A stretch of 64,000 nucleotides of DNA from Crambe crambe (GCA_963924555.1 OZ004590.1:6688001-6752000), one strand, 5' to 3'; counted from the first letter of the stretch, positions 48,343 to 60,181 are shown. Program-made: numbers and translations. The notes: a model not told the origin generated them from the sequence alone.

Positions 48343-50349
48343 TCAGCTTATGTCTTCATTTCGATCTGCAAAGAAGGAAGGGCTTGTGAAGAGTTGGGGA
48401 GGGGTAGTCCCTGGCATTACAGACGAGAGAGGAGGGTTGCTGCTTCTGTGGTGGTGATTGGGTGTATTAATACTAGTATATTTGGTGTGGTGGTTGGTAG
48501 AGTTAGTGGAGCCATAGGCTGCAGAGGCGTGGTAGGGATAGAGGTGGTTGGGAGGGATTGAACCTGTCAGGCTGGGAATTGAGACATGGGTTGTTGTAGA
48601 AGTCCTGTTTTGAACATGTCCGTGGTGAAGCAGTTGCTCATTTTCATCATATCGGTTTGGATTCTCAAAGAAGTGCCTTCTGTTAGTGGTCGTTTCTTTT
48701 CTGCGTAACTTACACGGTTTCAATTTCAACTAGAGAGAGAAAGAGAGAGAATCGACATTGTTTGATATCACACAGTTGATCATAAACTCACAGTGCGACG
48801 GCATGTATGGTAAGGGATTCGGACTCTGAAAAAGTAGACTATAATGTAGGTAGGCACAATCTCCCAAATCATTAGAACAATTAAGAAGAATATGTAGCCA
48901 TACTTGTTATCTTTGGAAAACTCAAAGTCACCCTGTAACATGTAGAGCATGCATGCGAATGTGACTACTCTTTACCAATTCTTAACGATTACTAACTTCA
49001 TCAGTTGCGAATTCCCAGCCTGGAAAGATGACATTTGTGGTGTCAGAAATGACGGCCACCACAGCATAGATATCTCTGGACGCAAAGAGAAGGATGAGCA
49101 CACACGAGATGAAAAGGGGAACGCATTTCCTCCCTCTCTGAGCATCCAAGACATCCTTGCCAGCTCTTGTGGTATACATCTAAACAACAATAACAACAAC
49201 AACAACAACAATAATAATAATGAAAGTGTACATGCCTGCCATTGGATATCTTCTTTAAACTGAGACAATGAACCCATTTCTTGTAAAGGTCAACTCACGA
49301 TTATTATGCACACTCCAAGTGTGATGCCCATGATTAGAAATAGTCCATCCAAGAGAACAGCTCTCATAATCACTAAAAGGGTCACGTTCCAAGTTTTTCC
49401 AATCAGAAAATAGAAGGTCACATTCCCAGCAAGGAAAGCTATGATCGATGCCAGCCATAAACTTTCCCCGAGAATTCTGTAAAGGTGATACAGTAATGGA
49501 TAGCTCAGCTCTCTCGAGTCATATCTCACCTATATTTTTTCATCTTACGATATGGCGGAGTTAAACTTGACATTTCTTGTCTCCTTCCAAGAACTTTGAA
49601 TATACTCTGAATGAAACCATGATTATACTACCAGTGAGTGAATGGCTGAATACAATGTAGTAGTGTATTGTGTTTCGGACACTTGTACAGAGTAGATTTT
49701 GCACCCAAACAGGCCATGGGGGTTCATCCCTTGCTGCCTTGCTGTGCATTATTGCCAAGCTTCACCATGAATGCTACCTAGCCTCATACCCAGGCTCTAA
49801 AATTCCCGCCCTGCATAATTTAGAGCCTGGGCACAAGGCTAGAATGCTACCTAGCTGATCTTCCAGCAAGCTATAGGGCTATACACTCACCGCTCCAAAA
49901 TAATGCACAAGCACCGCCAAGGAAAAATACTGCAGAGCCGAAGGAAATTCAACAAGGAGCCAACCTACAAACTGTCCGCTCAGTCTATCCACTAATTCAC
50001 AACAATGATAAAAGTAAGACGAGTATAGAGTCACTCTCAGAGCACCCCACAGCAAAATATCGAAGAGGAGGACAGTTTGGTAGGAGAGGAGCTTGTAGCC
50101 AAAGCAAATGATCATTATGAGTTGCACATAAACGAGGAGAAATAAAATGCCAACCAGCACTATGTTTGTGATGATCACACTGTAATGTACAGGGACGGAG
50201 ACTTCAGGAGGACTGATGGATGCTTCTGTTTCGGGGCCTGGGGGTGCTACTGTAGCACCGAGTCCCTCTGCTATTAACAGAACTGAACTGTTGGACCCAG
50301 AATACTGGTTACTCGGCGCAGGAGGTGTCGTCGAGTGATAGAAGTCCAT
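48343..50349 (-). CDS. GPR137: GPR137/TM7SF1-family seven-helix membrane protein
   Basis: Orphan seven-helix proteins of lysosomal membranes, reported in vertebrates to aid Rag/mTORC1 signalling. The start exon (MDFYHSTT, 50349; an in-frame ATG also lies at 50376) has an N-glycosylation-prone N-terminus (SNSS) and three helices: VIITNIVLVGILFLLVYVQL, the block LSYQTVLLFDILLWGALRVT and LVEFPSALQYFSLAVLVHYF. Later exons add helices around SLWLASIIAFLAGNVTFYFL, LDGLFLIMGITLGVCIIIVS and CVPLFISCVLILLFASRDIY. The last helix ends PTYIIVYFFRVR. The cytosolic tail keeps RRHFFENPNRYDENEQLL, matching the SYFFDNPRRYDSDDDL signature of vertebrate GPR137B, then is Ser/Thr/His-rich. Head-to-head with aftiphilin. 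Confidence 0.87.
49186..49220. repeat. (AAC/AAT)n microsatellite
   Basis: AAC and AAT trinucleotide repeats in a GPR137 intron. Confidence 0.95.
49778..49842. mobile_element. 65-bp palindromic MITE with 8-bp target duplication
   Basis: Inverted ends CTAGCCTCATACCCAGGCTC and, on the other strand, CTAGCCTTGTGCCCAGGCTC surround a core of about 17 bp. AATGCTAC occurs on both sides (49770-49777 and 49843-49850), an 8-bp duplication as made by hAT transposases. It lies in a GPR137 intron. Confidence 0.85.
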
Positions 50350-50479
50350 CTTTACGAAGATATTATGTGGCCTCACCTTTATTAGCTTTTCGCCCGAACA
50401 TAAACAACGATCACGTGACTTTGAATGGGCGTGTCCCCAAGGTGGGCTTTAATTAGAAACGTCATCCGGCGTTGCAATT
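50350..50479. promoter_or_regulatory. Shared divergent promoter region, GPR137 / aftiphilin, with CLEAR-like site
   Basis: 130 bp between start codons. ATCACGTGAC at 50410-50419 matches the TFEB/TFE3 CLEAR consensus GTCACGTGAC at nine of ten bases, with the full TCACGTGA palindrome. Confidence 0.6.
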
Positions 50480-53059
50480 ATGGATGAATTTGGAGATTTC
50501 ACTACAGCCGGCAGCGTTTTTAGCAACAACTCAGAAGCTTCAAAAGGTTAGAAACTAGTCAATAGTACTGGAATGGTGCCCTCATCTTGCTTCTGAATTC
50601 CACAGAACCCGCTGGGACATTGTGGAACACCAACACAACAACAGGAGCACCAAACACACAAGCCTTCAGTGACTTTCAGAGTACAGTAGCCACACAATCA
50701 GGTGGAGGAAAGGAGGGAAATGATACAAGAAATATCACTGAGTTTGCACAGTTTAGTTCAATTGGAGAGAATTTCCATGTAGCTGGTGGCGTGCCCTTCG
50801 AGATTCCACCCCTTCCCAACAGTCCTCTAGGAGATGATATCCACGTAGCTGGTGGTGTACCTTTTGAGATCCCACCCCTTCCCTATAGTCTTCCAGGAGA
50901 TGACGTCCATGTAGGTGGTGGTGTATCTTTTGAAATCCCTCCTCTTTCAGATTTCTCATTTGATAATCCCATGGAAGATTTGAATTTGGTTCCAGAATCA
51001 AGTAAAAGGAGTTCCAATGAGCCAGTGATGACAACTAGTGGTACCAATCACGAGAATGTGCCACAATCACAGGTCACTGTTCAAGAACAAAAATTTGATT
51101 TCTCAAATTTCAATCCCAACTTTAAAGTACCTGAAAATGAGTCTATGACACTATTCGGCAGTAATGTTGCAGACGACAAAGCCACTGGCAATGATAATGA
51201 ATTTGGCGAGTTTTCCACTGGTACCAAAAGTAAGGAAAATGGCGGGGGTCTGATGACCACAGGGAGTGAAGATTTTGGAGAATTTGGGGGGTTTTCTGGA
51301 AATACCGTGACCACAACAGCAGCAGGGGACGATTTTGGAGGGTTTGCTACAGTTGCCACAACAACAGGGGGTGATGACTTTGGAGCATTTTCTGGAGAGT
51401 TTGGGGGATTTGCTACAGTTTCCGCAACAACAGCAATAGGGGGTGATGAATTTGGAGATTTCACTACAGTTTCCACAACAGCAGGGGGCAGAGAATTTGG
51501 TGGGTTTTCTGGGAATCTAGCAGCTCCAGCAACTACCAAATCAGTACCAGATGACAATGATTTTGGGGAGTTTTCAGGAAATTTTGGATTTACTGGGGGA
51601 AATGTTGGCAAAGAAACCCCAGTGCCTCAAACAAGCTCGGCAAGTAGCATCACTTTACAGAAATTAGGGAAGGTTAGTAACTATTGTATTCCCTCAATCT
51701 GTATCCACCTTTCTCCCCCTCACCATAGACTTCAGTGGATACTCTGAAAAGATGTTTCATTGAAGTGGCCAGCATGTCAGAAGCGCATACCACCAGAGCT
51801 CACACTTTCATCACTCTCTCCAAGTGCCTGTTAAGAACGCACCCTAAGCAATACAAAACTGATAACACAGCAGTCATAAGGTAAATTCTCACAATGGAAT
51901 TTGGTTTGACATCCAGTACCCTGTAATGCTTGAAACACTGAACGGTTGGAAAGCAACCAGTTGTTCTAGTTATAACCCACTCCCCTGAAGGGAACTGCTG
52001 CCTACCACTCACTACTTTGAAGTTGAAAGGCATTCCAAATGTTTCCCCCCCTCCCAGTTTGTGGCTCGTCCTTCAGAATTGCATAGACTTCACCATTCCT
52101 CTTCACAAGTTCAATGATTCGTACTTACAGAGCTGCTACTATGCATCTATATCAGTTGATCCAGTGGTAAGTTGACTCACATTATTAAAGCTTTCATTGA
52201 TGCTCTTCTTTCAATGCATAGCTGGTTTCCAGACCTTCAACTCTGTCCATTTTGACAGGAATGGTAAAGGGAAAGAGAAAAATGATATCACAGACTAAAA
52301 CATACCATGTCTGCTTTTTGTCTAGACAAAGTTTGAGGCTCCCCTAGGTGGGACGACGGCTGTTGAGGACCTGAGAGAATCCTTTGGTTTTGAAGGAGAA
52401 TTATCTGAACTGGGGTCACCTTCCGAGAACGTGACTAGTCCATTCAGGAGGAAATCAGGTTAGCAGCAGTTACATTCAAGTCTCCTGATCAGCTAGCATA
52501 ACAAAACTTATCGCAGAGGAGCACACTCCTGCCCTGTTGGATCTTAGCCTCCCTCTCTCTCCAAACTCACCCACCAGAGGTAGGATTTGTATAATTATAA
52601 GGGGCTACCAATTTATCACCCTTTCTGTATACAGATTCCTTCACACTAACTGCTGACCTGGCAGGTTTGGACTTGAACCCCCAACCGAAATCTGAAAAAC
52701 TCACTTCTATCCAGCAACTTCTCCTTAATGAACGTCTTGTCATCAATCGCTCCACCTGGATGGACTCGCAGCTTGCCGAGCTGGGGGGAGGAGGAGGAAG
52801 AGACGGCAGTGGTCAAGAGGAACAAAGCAACTCACAACCGGATACTCCACGCTCAGCAACAAAGAAGGGACAAAATAGCGTAGAATTCCAACTGCAGCAA
52901 CTGGGACTCGATGCCAGCAAGACCACAATGCCCAAAGGCTCAGAGGCAGAGCTGAGTCTGACTGCAAGAACCGTGCTAGGTCGTCTTCCAGAGCTCTCAT
53001 TCATGCTGTTGACCAACAAACTGGAAAATAGCGCCCACTACTCCAGAGGAAACCCATAA
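50480..53059 (+). CDS. AFTPH: Aftiphilin (clathrin/AP-1 accessory protein)
   Basis: Aftiphilin binds clathrin and the gamma-ear of AP-1 at the trans-Golgi and endosomes. The start exon begins MDEFGDFTTAG, already a gamma-ear-type acidic-Phe motif. The large exon (about 50606-51673) has about nine more motifs such as NEFGEF, EDFGEFGGF, DDFGGF, DDFGAF, DEFGDF and NDFGEF. It also has a 22-residue tandem repeat (HVAGGVPFEIPPLP) in three copies. Smaller exons follow with RCFIEVASMSEAHTTRAHTF, then LWLVLQNCIDFTIPLHKF (clathrin-binding-box region) and FEAPLGGTTAVEDLRESFGF. The last exon ends ARTVLGRLPELSFMLLTNKL, like the PDLSFM motif near the human C-terminus. The motifs and C-terminal blocks support the name; overall sequence is fast-evolving. 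Its stop is 121 bp from that of XRCC3. Confidence 0.87.
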
Positions 53060-53180
53060 ATATTCTTGTGTATTTCATTTTGTGTCTAGGTGATGATTTT
53101 TTAAAAATATATATTTTCCCTTGTTTTTCCCATAAAAAGTGTCCTGGAATATTGACAATCCATGAGGACTACTGTACAAG

Positions 53181-53747
53181 TCATGGCTGAATACGTGTCT
53201 GGTGTGTTTGGACAGCTGTGATGCCGTCAGAGTTGATGTAGTAGTGCAGGGAAGACTGAGGAAGATGAGGAGCCAGTAAGACTTTCAGCGTTCTCAAGAC
53301 TTTCTTGGGCGTCTGCACAACAAAGTCATGTGGTATGATTCAGTGCTCTCTTTCCCCATGACAACAAACACATTGCTTTTTAAATCTATAATTGCACTGC
53401 TCCGAAACTGCTGGCTCAAATGGAGGATATGATCTAACTATGACAGTAGAACATATCCTTCAAAACAGAGCTCATTAGTCTCGGAAGTGTCTGTTCTGTG
53501 GAACTACCAATACAGCTGGGGGATACTCTCACTTATGAGCTTTATAATTAAAATAGTACCTTGAGGAATTCCTCATTGGAATCAACAGCTTCTGGTCGAG
53601 TGAGCATAAACCGTGCTGTGACTATGTCAGCCCAAGTGAGACCAAGGGCAGGTTTGATGGACTCTGAAGTCTTGCCATCCATGGCAGCAGTCACCTAGGA
53701 TAAAAAAAGAAGAAAAATATTCCCGCACCTGGCTGGGCTCGAACCAG

Positions 53748-53791
<44 letters not shown>

Positions 53792-55033
53792 AAGTGCTTA
53801 CACAAAGGTGCAAATATCAGACTGATTTTGTTTTAGGGTCTAGATTAGAGGGTTTCACCCTATGCATATTATTCGATTTACTTGATTAACACACACAACT
53901 GCTGCGGAATGTTTCTCACTCATAGTCCTCAACTGATGTCCAAACTCCCTCAAGAGCTGTGCCCTCTGCACCAGCTGATCAATGCCATACTCCACTCGAA
54001 ACAGGGCAGCCAACGAATCTATCACCACCAGCTTCACTGGATGCTGACTCAGCAATAATGGAAGTTTGTATTGCAGCTGCACGCTCAACGAAGACTACAT
54101 GAATAGAGAGAGAGAGAGAGAAAGGTCTAATTTTGACATTCCATTTTGAGTTCTAAACATTAAGAAGAGGATCTTGACTCACTATGGTAGCAGCATGTTC
54201 TATATATAGGCAGCCTGACAGCCCATCCACAGTCAAGTTTAAGTTGCTATGCTTGGAGACAAATGAGGTGGCTAATTGTCGCCATCTCTTACTTGGAAAA
54301 GCATCTTCAGTGCTAATGTACACAGCACCTGTAAAAATTAAGGAAAGGAAAATCTTATGACCTATGACCTGGAATGATCGGTGAGTCCAGCTTTAGGGAA
54401 TCTAAAACTCACTCACTTCCACCAAGACCTCCTAGTTTTGGAGGGAGCTGGACAGCGAGACACAGCTGTAAGCACAGCTGGGTCTTGCCAGCTCCACTTG
54501 TGCCTGCTATTTCATTGATGCCTGGGACCACCAGCCCTCCTCGAAGCAGTGCATCCAAGCGTCCACACCCAGTGCTCAGTCTCCCTGTGTGACGAGGGGG
54601 CATGCTCTCACGCTTTGGGGGAAACCCTCTTAATAGTATATTTCTGGGGATCCCACAATTGAGTTAATTGAACTGACCATGATTGGGCGAATCTTGCTTT
54701 TCCCTGTATAGCTGGAGGGCAGTTGTCCTTACAGAGTGGCGAAGAAGTGCAGCTGAAGCAGCTGCTACAAGGATGTCAACATCAGAGTGAGAAAGGCCTG
54801 TTCTTCTCTCAAGATCACCAGATGAAAATATTAAGACTGATTTTATAGTATTCAGCTTGGCTATAGAGGGAATTTGCATACACAATGATATCCACACTTA
54901 TTATAGCTTGGCTGTTTAAATGAAGTCATAGATGAAGAGTATCCTTACCTCTTTTGAGGGCAGAGTGTATCCGTGGATGGAGCTCAACTGATGTGATAGA
55001 ATCATCGTATAGATGCTGCTTACAGTTGGACAT
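53181..55033 (-). CDS. XRCC3: XRCC3, RAD51-paralogue recombinase
   Basis: RAD51 paralogue that works with RAD51C (CX3 complex) in homologous recombination. The start exon (55033) reads [20 protein letters not shown]. Then come an N-terminal helical segment ([20 protein letters not shown]), [20 protein letters not shown] and Walker [40 protein letters not shown] follows in the next exon, then [18 protein letters not shown] (Walker B) and AAVVCVNQ. The last exon has [18 protein letters not shown] and stops at 53181. GAVYI.TEDAFP.KR and the APHLP.SS block are XRCC3-specific compared with RAD51 or RAD51C as I recall them. An intron carries a tRNA-Asn gene on the same strand. Head-to-head with STIP1 (150 bp). 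Confidence 0.94.
53724..53797 (-). tRNA. tRNA-Asn(GTT)
   Basis: 74 nt on the minus strand inside an XRCC3 intron. The acceptor stem GCACTTG pairs with CAGGTGC (one G-U), with G as discriminator. The D arm has GCGCAATCGGTTAGCGC. The anticodon arm is TTCGG-CTGTTAA-CCGAA with GTT (53761-53763 on the minus strand). The T arm has GGTTCGAGCC. The body matches animal tRNA-Asn closely. T-runs follow as a Pol III terminator. No intron; CCA is not encoded, as normal in eukaryotes. Confidence 0.96.
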
Positions 55034-55183
55034 TTTCAATTTTCCCGCCAAAATTCCATGAAAGAACTAAGCACGTGTTCAGCTTAATGAACTTCACACG
55101 TGGAGAATTTTACTCCAAAGAAAGAAGGTGCTCTGAAGTGGGGAGGCTTGCTGTTTTGAATTGGTGTGCAGCAGGAGATAAGC
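55034..55183. promoter_or_regulatory. Shared divergent promoter region, XRCC3 / STIP1: E2F-like palindrome and two E-boxes
   Basis: TTTTCCCGCCAAAA at 55040-55053 matches E2F sites (TTTSSCGC) on both strands and lies 7 bp upstream of the XRCC3 start codon. CACGTG occurs at 55072-55077 and 55097-55102. Confidence 0.6.
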
Positions 55184-58100
55184 ATGGCTTCACAAGTGAG
55201 ACAAATCCTTTCTTTAAGCTTCAGCCCTAACCCACCAATATAAATCAATCTTCTTTCTCCTTTCTCTGTCTCTCACAGGTAGAAGAGCTGAAGAGCATTG
55301 GAAATGATGCCATGAAGTCAGGCAACTTTGACACTGCTATCAAGTGCTACAGCGATGCCATCGAGTTGGGGCCAGATAACCATGTTCTGTATAGCAACCG
55401 CAGTGCTGCCTATATGAAGGTCAACAAGTATGAAGATGCCCTCAAAGATGCTGAGGAGACCGTCAAGTTGAAGCCGGACTGGGGCAAGGTGTAAAGTAAC
55501 ATTAAATCTGATCCTTGTGGAAAATTTTCTGTGGGTACTTTGTAATCCCCCGCAAAAATTTGATGGATCTCACAGTGCATATGTCATAGTAGTGGTTGTT
55601 TGTGCTGCAGGGATACTCTCGGAAGGGTTCTGCACTGTATAAACTGGACAGACTGAAAGAGGCGGAAGAGACGTATAAAGAGGGTCTTCAACATGACCCC
55701 AATAACGAGTCGTTGAAGCAGGGGCTGGAAGAAATCTTGTCAAGGAAGAGTAAGCAGCACAATATTGACCTCACTATTATTCTTCCATGGGTCATTAATT
55801 AAGTGCTAGTCATCATCAATGACATTCTGAAGCTTCTAGGGAAGTGTGTATTATAATTATTGCTTCTATTTGGTGAAAGCATGACTCTCCATCATCATCA
55901 GGTTGTGTCCTTGTGACAACATTTATTGCATTGTATGGTATCTTCAGTATGGCTTGTCATTATCACATGACCTATGCCGTATTTGATCGTAAAATCAATG
56001 CTAGATTAACTTCTGTCTGTGCATAGTTAGTCAGTGGGTGGAGCCTGACACTTCACTGGACTGGAAAGGACGGGTACACACCCTTTAAATTTTCTCCTTG
56101 TTTTCCTTGCAGAAGATATTCCCAATCCCTTCACTGTTCCCAATATGGATGAGAGACTGAGGAGGGACCCCAAGACCAGCGCCTACATGAACGACCCCGA
56201 CTTTGTCAGAAAGTTGCAGCAGCTCAAGATGAACCCGAACAGTCTGCTGCAACACATGCAAGATTCCAGGATCATGGATGCTCTGTCCGTTCTCTTGGGA
56301 GTGGACATCAAATCTATGGGTGCTGGTAAGTGTTTGGTTACAGCTTTGCTGGCAAGTGAGTCAGCCAATTTTTCATCAATAGAATCTTGGATATGTTATA
56401 CTTACTTCAAAGCAATACCGTATGGTGCTTAACTTTCGGGGAGCATAATTTTTATGGTTTCCACAGATTTAATTAACGAGTAGCATGAAAGGTAAGCTCC
56501 GTGAAAAGTTGACCCAAGTCCATCTGGCCTGGTGCGCGTGTGCAAACCGCCTCTTCTCTTCTTGGGCTCCACCAGCCTCATACCAAGGCCTATTTCATAT
56601 ACGTAGTAGTCTCGATTCATTGACTCTTGCGCAAGTTTCAGCCATTGATAGCATTAGTAGAGATACAGTAGCAGCACAGCAGCTAGCTAGATTTCTTTCT
56701 GGAAAGCAACTACTGTAGCGAGGGGGTGTGATTATTAGCAAACGTGCATGCACTCGTACCTGCGATGCAACTGTGAAAGTTATTTCCACGAAAATCTCCG
56801 TAAGGCTGATCCGAGCTCCTTGAAATAATAGCTGCTATACAGTAAGCTGCACTTCAGGGAGGGGGGGGGGGGGGGGGGGGGGGAAGAGTGGGTTAAAAAT
56901 TTTATTACAACCACATCAAGGGGCTCATTGATATCAAATATTACACTAATAATGATTTATTTAGATCCACCTCCAGATCCTTATGTTCACAAGGAAGGGA
57001 AAGGACCCAGTTCAGCTGACCTCACAGGTGAAGAAGACTATAGGTCTGAGCCTATGGAGACCGAGCAGACCAAGGCCAAACCTAAGGAAGATGAAACGCC
57101 TGGTGTGGATCCAAAAATGAAAAAGGAAGTACGCATTATTGGACTGTTATTAAGTCCTTATACTAAATGTGTGTGTGTGTGCTTATGCAGGCAATGGAGG
57201 AGAAGGAAAAAGGCAATGCTGCCTACAAGAAGAGAGACTTTGAGGATGCTCTCACTCACTACAACAGAGCAATCGAACTGAATCCATATGATATCACTTT
57301 TCTCACCAATAAAGCAGGTAGGTAATGTGCACAATAGACTTCGTTATTCTCGAAAAGAGTTTGTAAAGAGCGATAGCTTCGTACATCAAAAGATCATGAT
57401 AACCACATGGAAGGCTTTGTACAGTGTGCCCCTTATTTTTATTGCAACCATCTCCATGGTGATGTGCAAGTCAGCTAATTAATGGTACTCTGATTGTTGC
57501 AGCTGTGTATTTTGAGCAGCGCGAGTGGGAAGCCTGCATCAAAACCTGTGAGGAGGCGGTGGAACGGGGACGAGAGATACGTGCCGACTATAAAGTCATT
57601 GCCAAGTGAGTTCACATAGCTGGAAAATGGAAGGTAGGACTAGTGTGGTCTCTCTCTGTCTATTTTCAGGGCTTTAGCTCGTATAGGTAATGTTCATTAT
57701 AAGCAGGAACAGTGGGAACTGGCAAAGAAGTACTTTGATAAGTCATTGGCTGAGCATCGAAACCAAGATATAGTCAAGAAGAAAAATGAGGTAATTAACT
57801 TTTTTTTTTTTTTTTTTTTTTTTGGCAGTTATTTTTGGAGACTTTACATCAAAGCATTCCTCTAATCACTTCAAAGAGAACTGAGTCTCTTATTATGCAT
57901 AGGCTGAGAAGAAGCTTAAAGAGATAGAGAGACTGGCATATCTGGACCCAGAATTGAGTGTATCCGAGAAGGAGAAGGGAAATGAGCTCTTCAAGAAAGG
58001 TGAAACCATCCAAATAAAACACAAATTATGGAATTATACTCTTGAATTTTTTTAGGGGACTTCCCCAGTGCTATCAAGTGTTACAATGAAGCCATTATGA

Positions 58101-59686
58101 GGAATCCCAGTGATGCCAGGCTGTACAGCAACAGAGCGGCATGCTACCAGAAGCTGCTGGAATTCCCGCTGGCTTTGAAGGTGAGAGAGCACAGGAAATG
58201 TAACATTAGCCAACAGCACTGTCAGAATGAGATTACAAGACACCAGCGCAATGTGCAACATTTGACAGTGAGCGAGCAAGCATTTTCTTTAGTGCTTCAA
58301 CTCTTTAGATTTTGCTGTTGAGTTTATATGTAACAAAGCACTTGGATAAGCCTAGAGCCTCTACAACTACTACTATTTGCCAGTGAGCAAGTGAGCGATT
58401 GAAGTAGCTGATAGGCCCGTGCTTGATATTGCTGTCAGAGACAAGAGTCATGTTAGTGAGGAAGCTCCATACATAGAAAGCTGTAAATGCCTACAATCCA
58501 CTTTGATAAGCCTAGCGCCTCTATGACAAAAAAGTCTGTAGAAAACAATCCATGCACATTATGGCACCGTGCAGTTGCTACTAATTGGAGACACATAAAT
58601 ATTTATTTTACAATTTCAATGAGTCATGACCTGGGAGTCAGCTCGCTTGCTGATATGATTGGGTAATTTATATATTAGGATTGTGAGGAGTGCATTGAGA
58701 GGGACCCGAAATTTGGTGAGTTTGTGTTACGTAATTCCATATAACCGTGCATGGTCCAGTGAACTGGCTTCCTGTGAGTAGCTCTAATTAGAACATCACT
58801 GTCTCCTTCACTTCCTACCAGCCACTCATTCAGCTGGCCATAGTGGGTACAAGACCTTTGGGGTGGTGTGTTGACACATGATGAAATTTTATTATGAGGA
58901 AATCCCCTTACTTATTGAGTACATTGCAGATGCTATTTTGCCTCGATCAGCACCAACCATGATGATGGAGTTGTAACTCATCATAGGAATTGACATTTAT
59001 ATTTGAGCCCTTCGTTGAATTTCAACAGTGTGCACTATTAAGAATTGTGCAAAACATTGCTTACTCATAGTCCATAGTCCATACTGATGTCGAGGCACAA
59101 GTCTTCTTAAAGAATCTTGGTAGCATGGTTTCTTTAAGAATGAGCTCTTTATCTCTTGGTACATTGTATTTTAGTGAAGGGTCACATTCGCAAAGGACAT
59201 GCGTTGCTTGGCTTAAAGGATACAGTGAAAGCAATGCAAGCATTTCAGGTAGCAGTGGATTTGGATCCAAATAATGCTGTAAGTTTCATAGGTATTAATT
59301 ACCTTGATTTTAAGCTATGAGAGTTAGCATTTCTCACTTATTGCATATGATAAACGACTATTTTAGGAAGCTCGAGATGGTCTCTCACGCTGCATGCAAC
59401 AAGATGACCCCGAGGCTCGTCGGAAGGCAGCCATGCACGACCCAGAGGTACAGAGTATTCTCCATGATCCTGCTATGCAGCTGATACTCCAGCAAATGAC
59501 TCAACAGCCCGAGGCCCTGAGAGAGTGAGTGACTGCTTTCTAGTATACTAACAACTAGTATACTAGCTTTATATCAACCAAGGTTGATTACCAATGTTTT
59601 CTTTGATTTGCAGTCATTTGAAAAACCCAGAAATTGCCTCAAAGATACAAAAACTGATAGAAAGTGGATTCATTTCGCTGCGTTGA
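55184..59686 (+). CDS. STIP1: STIP1/HOP, HSP70-HSP90 organising co-chaperone
   Basis: Cytosolic adaptor that hands clients from HSP70 to HSP90. It starts [21 protein letters not shown] (split after Gln by an intron). TPR1 carries [20 protein letters not shown] and [22 protein letters not shown]1 has [19 protein letters not shown] and [19 protein letters not shown] charged linker ([19 protein letters not shown]) precedes TPR2A ([40 protein letters not shown]). TPR2B has [20 protein letters not shown], then [22 protein letters not shown]2 ends [18 protein letters not shown] through GFISLR and TGA 59684-59686. The full TPR1-DP1-TPR2A-TPR2B-DP2 order is kept and the carboxylate-clamp Lys/Asn residues appear present. 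A few introns hold simple repeats (G24 near 56860, T23 near 57803). Confidence 0.95.
56859..56883. repeat. Poly(G) run in STIP1 intron
   Basis: About 24 G, broken once by A near its start; the exact length may be unreliable. Confidence 0.9.
58180..58678 (+). other. STIP1 intron with a spaced direct repeat
   Basis: About 500 bp. A 29-bp phrase containing GATAAGCCTAGAGCCTCTA near 58346 recurs as GATAAGCCTAGCGCCTCTA near 58506. No coding or RNA gene was recognised. Confidence 0.6.
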
Positions 59687-60181
59687 GACTCGGTTAGCAT
59701 TAGGCGTTACAAGTTTACTGTTCAACTTCTGTGCTATTTAATTTTTTGCATCATCATAAGCTGTTATTGTGCCATTGTGATTTCTAGTCTGTTGCAGTTA
59801 TGCAATCAATAAGCGGGTCAGACCCCCTTTGACAGGGTTATTCTCTTGAGGGATTGTTGTATTAATGTGTACGTTCAGTCATGCCTATCTAGATTCAGAG
59901 TCACTGTGTCTCTGTCTGTTGCAACTCCTACCTTTAAGGGGGGGAGGGAGGATATTGTCATAGAATAACTGATCAAGTGACTTGGTGAGAAATAATTTAA
60001 TCTCTTACTTTTCTGATTCAGATAGGAAAATAGAATTGGTTTTTACATTGATAGGAATTTTAATCACAGAGTGAAAGGACTTGTATATATGAATCTCATT
60101 GATTCACATAGTGTTATAAAAAGAAAAATAGAATTGGTTTGATAATATTGGGTCTTTACATTGATAAGTGGTGGCAGCTAC
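59687..60181. other. Convergent 3' region, STIP1 / TGF-beta ligand
   Basis: 495 bp of AT-rich sequence between stops holding 3' UTRs. No gene or repeat was recognised. Confidence 0.6.

Noticed and set aside
55080-55150. Possible heat-shock element upstream of STIP1 (GAACTTC, GAGAATTTT)
   Set aside because: Spacing does not fit alternating nGAAn units; no three correctly phased units are present.
56410-56850. Possible MITE in a STIP1 intron (TTTCGGGGAG near 56440 and CACGAAAATCTCCG near 56790)
   Set aside because: The two ends pair poorly and no target duplication was found.
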